Part shown: piece by piece, positions 62,901 through 64,000 of the stretch
Layout: each line of letters opens with the position of its first letter
How positions within the stretch are numbered: the first letter of the stretch is position 1
Origin: Saprospirales bacterium
GTDB taxonomy: Bacteria; Bacteroidota; Bacteroidia; Chitinophagales; Saprospiraceae
NCBI GenBank assembly: GCA_016711045.1
Contig: JADJTT010000008.1
Coordinates: 310,001 to 374,000 of the forward strand
DNA: 64,000 nucleotides
Reading direction: 5' to 3'
The notes under the pieces: generated by a model
Database searches by the model: none
What the model was told of the DNA's origin: nothing
What the model saw: only the letters and a program-made list of their open reading frames with translations
Program-made: the position numbers and the translations under genes

Positions 62901-64000
62901 CAGGCGGATGCAGATGGCCTCTATTCATTCAACCTGCCGGGAGGAGGGGACTACTCGATAGCCCCGGTTCTGGACGAAGATGCATCGAACGGCGTGACGA
63001 CCTACGACATGGTGCTGATCCAGCGCCACATTCTGGGAGTTGGCCTGCTGACCAGCCCCTACAAGCTGATCGCAGCGGATGCAAACAACTCGTCCACCGT
63101 ATCGACGCTCGACCTGGTAGCGATCCGGAAAGTGATCCTGGTATTGGAAGACCATTTCCCGAACAACACCTCCTGGCGCTTCGTGCCCGTATCGTACACC
63201 TTTACCAACCCACAAAACCCGTGGGCAGATCCGAGCGGATTCCCGGAAGTGCTGAGCTATAACAACCTGAGCACCGACGACCTGCAGGCAAATTTCATTG
63301 CCATCAAAGTAGGGGATGTGAACAGTACGGCGGCGATGAACCTGCAACAGGGCATAGAAGACCGCACGGTGGTAGGGGAATTGACCTTCCACCTGTGGAA
63401 CCAGGAACTGGAAGCGGGCAAGACCTATGAAGTGCCATTCTATGGAGATGGGCAGGCCGTGTTCGGTTACCAGTACACGTTGGAGTTGGCAAACGATATC
63501 GAGTTGCTGAAGATCCGGGATGGCATAGCCAGCCAGGACAACTTCGGGCTCGCCAAGCTGGAGGAAGGCGCGCTGACCACGAGTTGGAACGAAGCCGAGC
63601 CCCGGGAACTGAGCCGGGAGGAAGCGGTCTTTACCCTTATCATACAATCCCATGCACATACCACACTGAGCGAAGCGCTGCATGTCAGTTCGCGCTTCAC
63701 AGCCGCCGAGGCCTACGACCCCAACGGCGAGCTACTGGACATCGGGCTGGCCTTCGAATGGCAGTCCGATCATGGCGACCACGTCAAATTGTACCAAAAC
63801 GTACCCAACCCATTCGTGCACGTTACGGCGATTAGTTTCTACCTTCCGGAGGCCACCACAGCTACCCTGACGGTAATGGATGCCTCTGGCAAGTTGCTGG
63901 CGGTGATCAGCGAAAACTATCCGAAAGGCGTCCATGAGGTGCAGTTGAGGGAGTTGGGCGATGTGACAGGTGTGCTGTACTACAGGCTGGAGACGCCGGA
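53948..64000 (+). CDS. Giant secreted choice-of-anchor D / HYR-like protein, gene 5 (3' truncated by window)
   Basis: ATG 53948 opens a signal peptide (MRNYTLGLLFSLLFAVTAYA). Next come an N-terminal beta domain (about 54010-54460), a choice-of-anchor D module (54460-54830; GNTATHTFSILNTGTANLLL), an Ig-like module (54835-55100), a HYR module split by a nested beta domain (55100-55845), 16 near-identical 80-residue repeats (55850-59505) and a block homologous to the end of gene 4 (59510-64000) with dockerin, cohesin-like domain and T9SS tail. Frame breaks cluster at 56085-56905: a GGCCCC to GCCCC loss, compensating gains, and an abnormal join at 56903. From 56904 to the window end one frame is open without a stop, so only the last few residues of the sorting tail are missing. 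Length is at least 3,350 codons. The terminator at 53866 suggests its own promoter, which I could not locate with confidence. Surface exposure is well supported; the ligand is unknown. Confidence 0.8.
55190..55673 (+). other. Nested beta-sandwich domain within a HYR module (gene 5)
   Basis: About 160 residues (FSGAQGQDGWYYGYY, GVWSVRRWISDYTGLISVSG, NVGIFHNGTPIFF, WVEAGDQIDLVIDP) lie between EAPVPDLTLLQG and VTDNCGLSMVTITQDPVAG, the two halves of a HYR module. The RRW...G.I.VSG...GDG pattern is familiar from extracellular carbohydrate-binding-like sandwiches; I cannot name the family. Confidence 0.5.
55850..59505 (+). repeat. ALCQ...DFDC repeats of gene 5 (240 bp, about 16 copies)
   Basis: Units of 80 residues begin near 55850, 56086, 56330, 56573, 56813, 56904 (the last two are partial), 57113, 57353, 57593, 57833, 58076, 58319, 58558, 58798, 59038 and 59278. 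Pattern: EALCQNVTVQLDATGAGSIT, PAQVDNGSNDACG, LALDQVDFDCTDVGPNTVTL, TVTDVNGNSNTCTATITVED. They are HYR-like and match single modules of gene 4 such as ICQDITVYLDAAGNATI at about 47990. Four cysteines per unit suggest paired disulfides (inference). Confidence 0.85.
62970..64000 (+). other. Dockerin, cohesin-like domain and T9SS tail of gene 5
   Basis: A dockerin (ASNGVTTYDMVLIQRHIL and DANNSSTVSTLDLVAIRKVI, about 62970-63180) is followed by a cohesin-like domain (KTYEVPFYGDGQAVFGYQYT, about 63370-63770) and a type A sorting tail (LYQNVPNPFVHVTAISFYLP ... VLYYRLETP) that runs off the window. The order is identical to that at the end of gene 4. Just upstream is a carboxypeptidase-regulatory-like module (about 62815-62970; TISGLVTDEYSESLEGVMVE). 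Confidence 0.75.

Noticed and set aside
1..64000. A cellulosome or polysaccharide utilisation locus
   Set aside because: Cohesin-like and dockerin modules are present, but no glycoside hydrolase, lyase, esterase, SusC or SusD domain was seen.

Overview
The window is almost entirely one head-to-tail cluster of five very large extracellular proteins, all on the + strand, with no metabolic, RNA or mobile genes. The host is most likely a member of the Bacteroidota, probably of the Saprospiria type. Reasons: three genes end in a type A C-terminal domain of the type IX secretion system (T9SS; motif QNxPNPF), SprB, HYR and DUF11 repeats abound, start codons follow A-rich leaders without Shine-Dalgarno boxes, and a TTTG-N18-TACATTTG promoter is present. 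No search was run; family names come from reading the translations.

Layout. (1) 1-14457: gene 1, 5' end missing: about 14 DUF11 modules, one cadherin-like module, about 12 copies of a 636-bp two-domain CshA-type fibril repeat, then a C-terminal domain (signature HRNHLIVMS) ending in two dockerin-like calcium loops. (2) 14554-15563: gene 2, a small protein with signal peptide, one cohesin-like domain and a T9SS tail. (3) 15630-22919: gene 3, signal peptide, cohesin-like domain, DUF11, about 13 'VLKTD...VTNTGN' repeats and the same C-terminal domain as gene 1. (4) 22920-23869: AT-rich intergenic region with terminator, promoter and several inverted repeats. (5) 23870-53829: gene 4, close to 10,000 codons: three cohesin-like/DUF11 units, 36 SprB repeats, about 37 HYR modules, a true dockerin, another cohesin-like domain and a T9SS tail. 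(6) 53948-64000: gene 5, cut by the window end, with a choice-of-anchor D domain, 16 near-identical 80-residue repeats, and the same C-terminal block as gene 4.

How they may work together (inference). Cohesin-like domains (genes 2, 3, 4, 5) and dockerin or dockerin-like ends (genes 1, 3, 4, 5) recur across the cluster, and genes 1 and 3 have no recognisable T9SS tail. This would fit a self-assembling, calcium-dependent surface matrix in which T9SS-anchored proteins hold fibrous partners. No catalytic domain was recognised, so adhesion or matrix formation fits better than polysaccharide breakdown.

Quality caveat. The reading frame is broken at many places in genes 1, 3 and 5, mostly inside near-identical internal repeats and at homopolymer runs, with fewer breaks in genes 2 and 4. 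Comparison with intact neighbouring copies shows single-base losses such as AAAA to AAA. I read these mainly as consensus or assembly errors and annotate each locus as one gene; true inactivation or phase variation cannot be excluded from the sequence alone.
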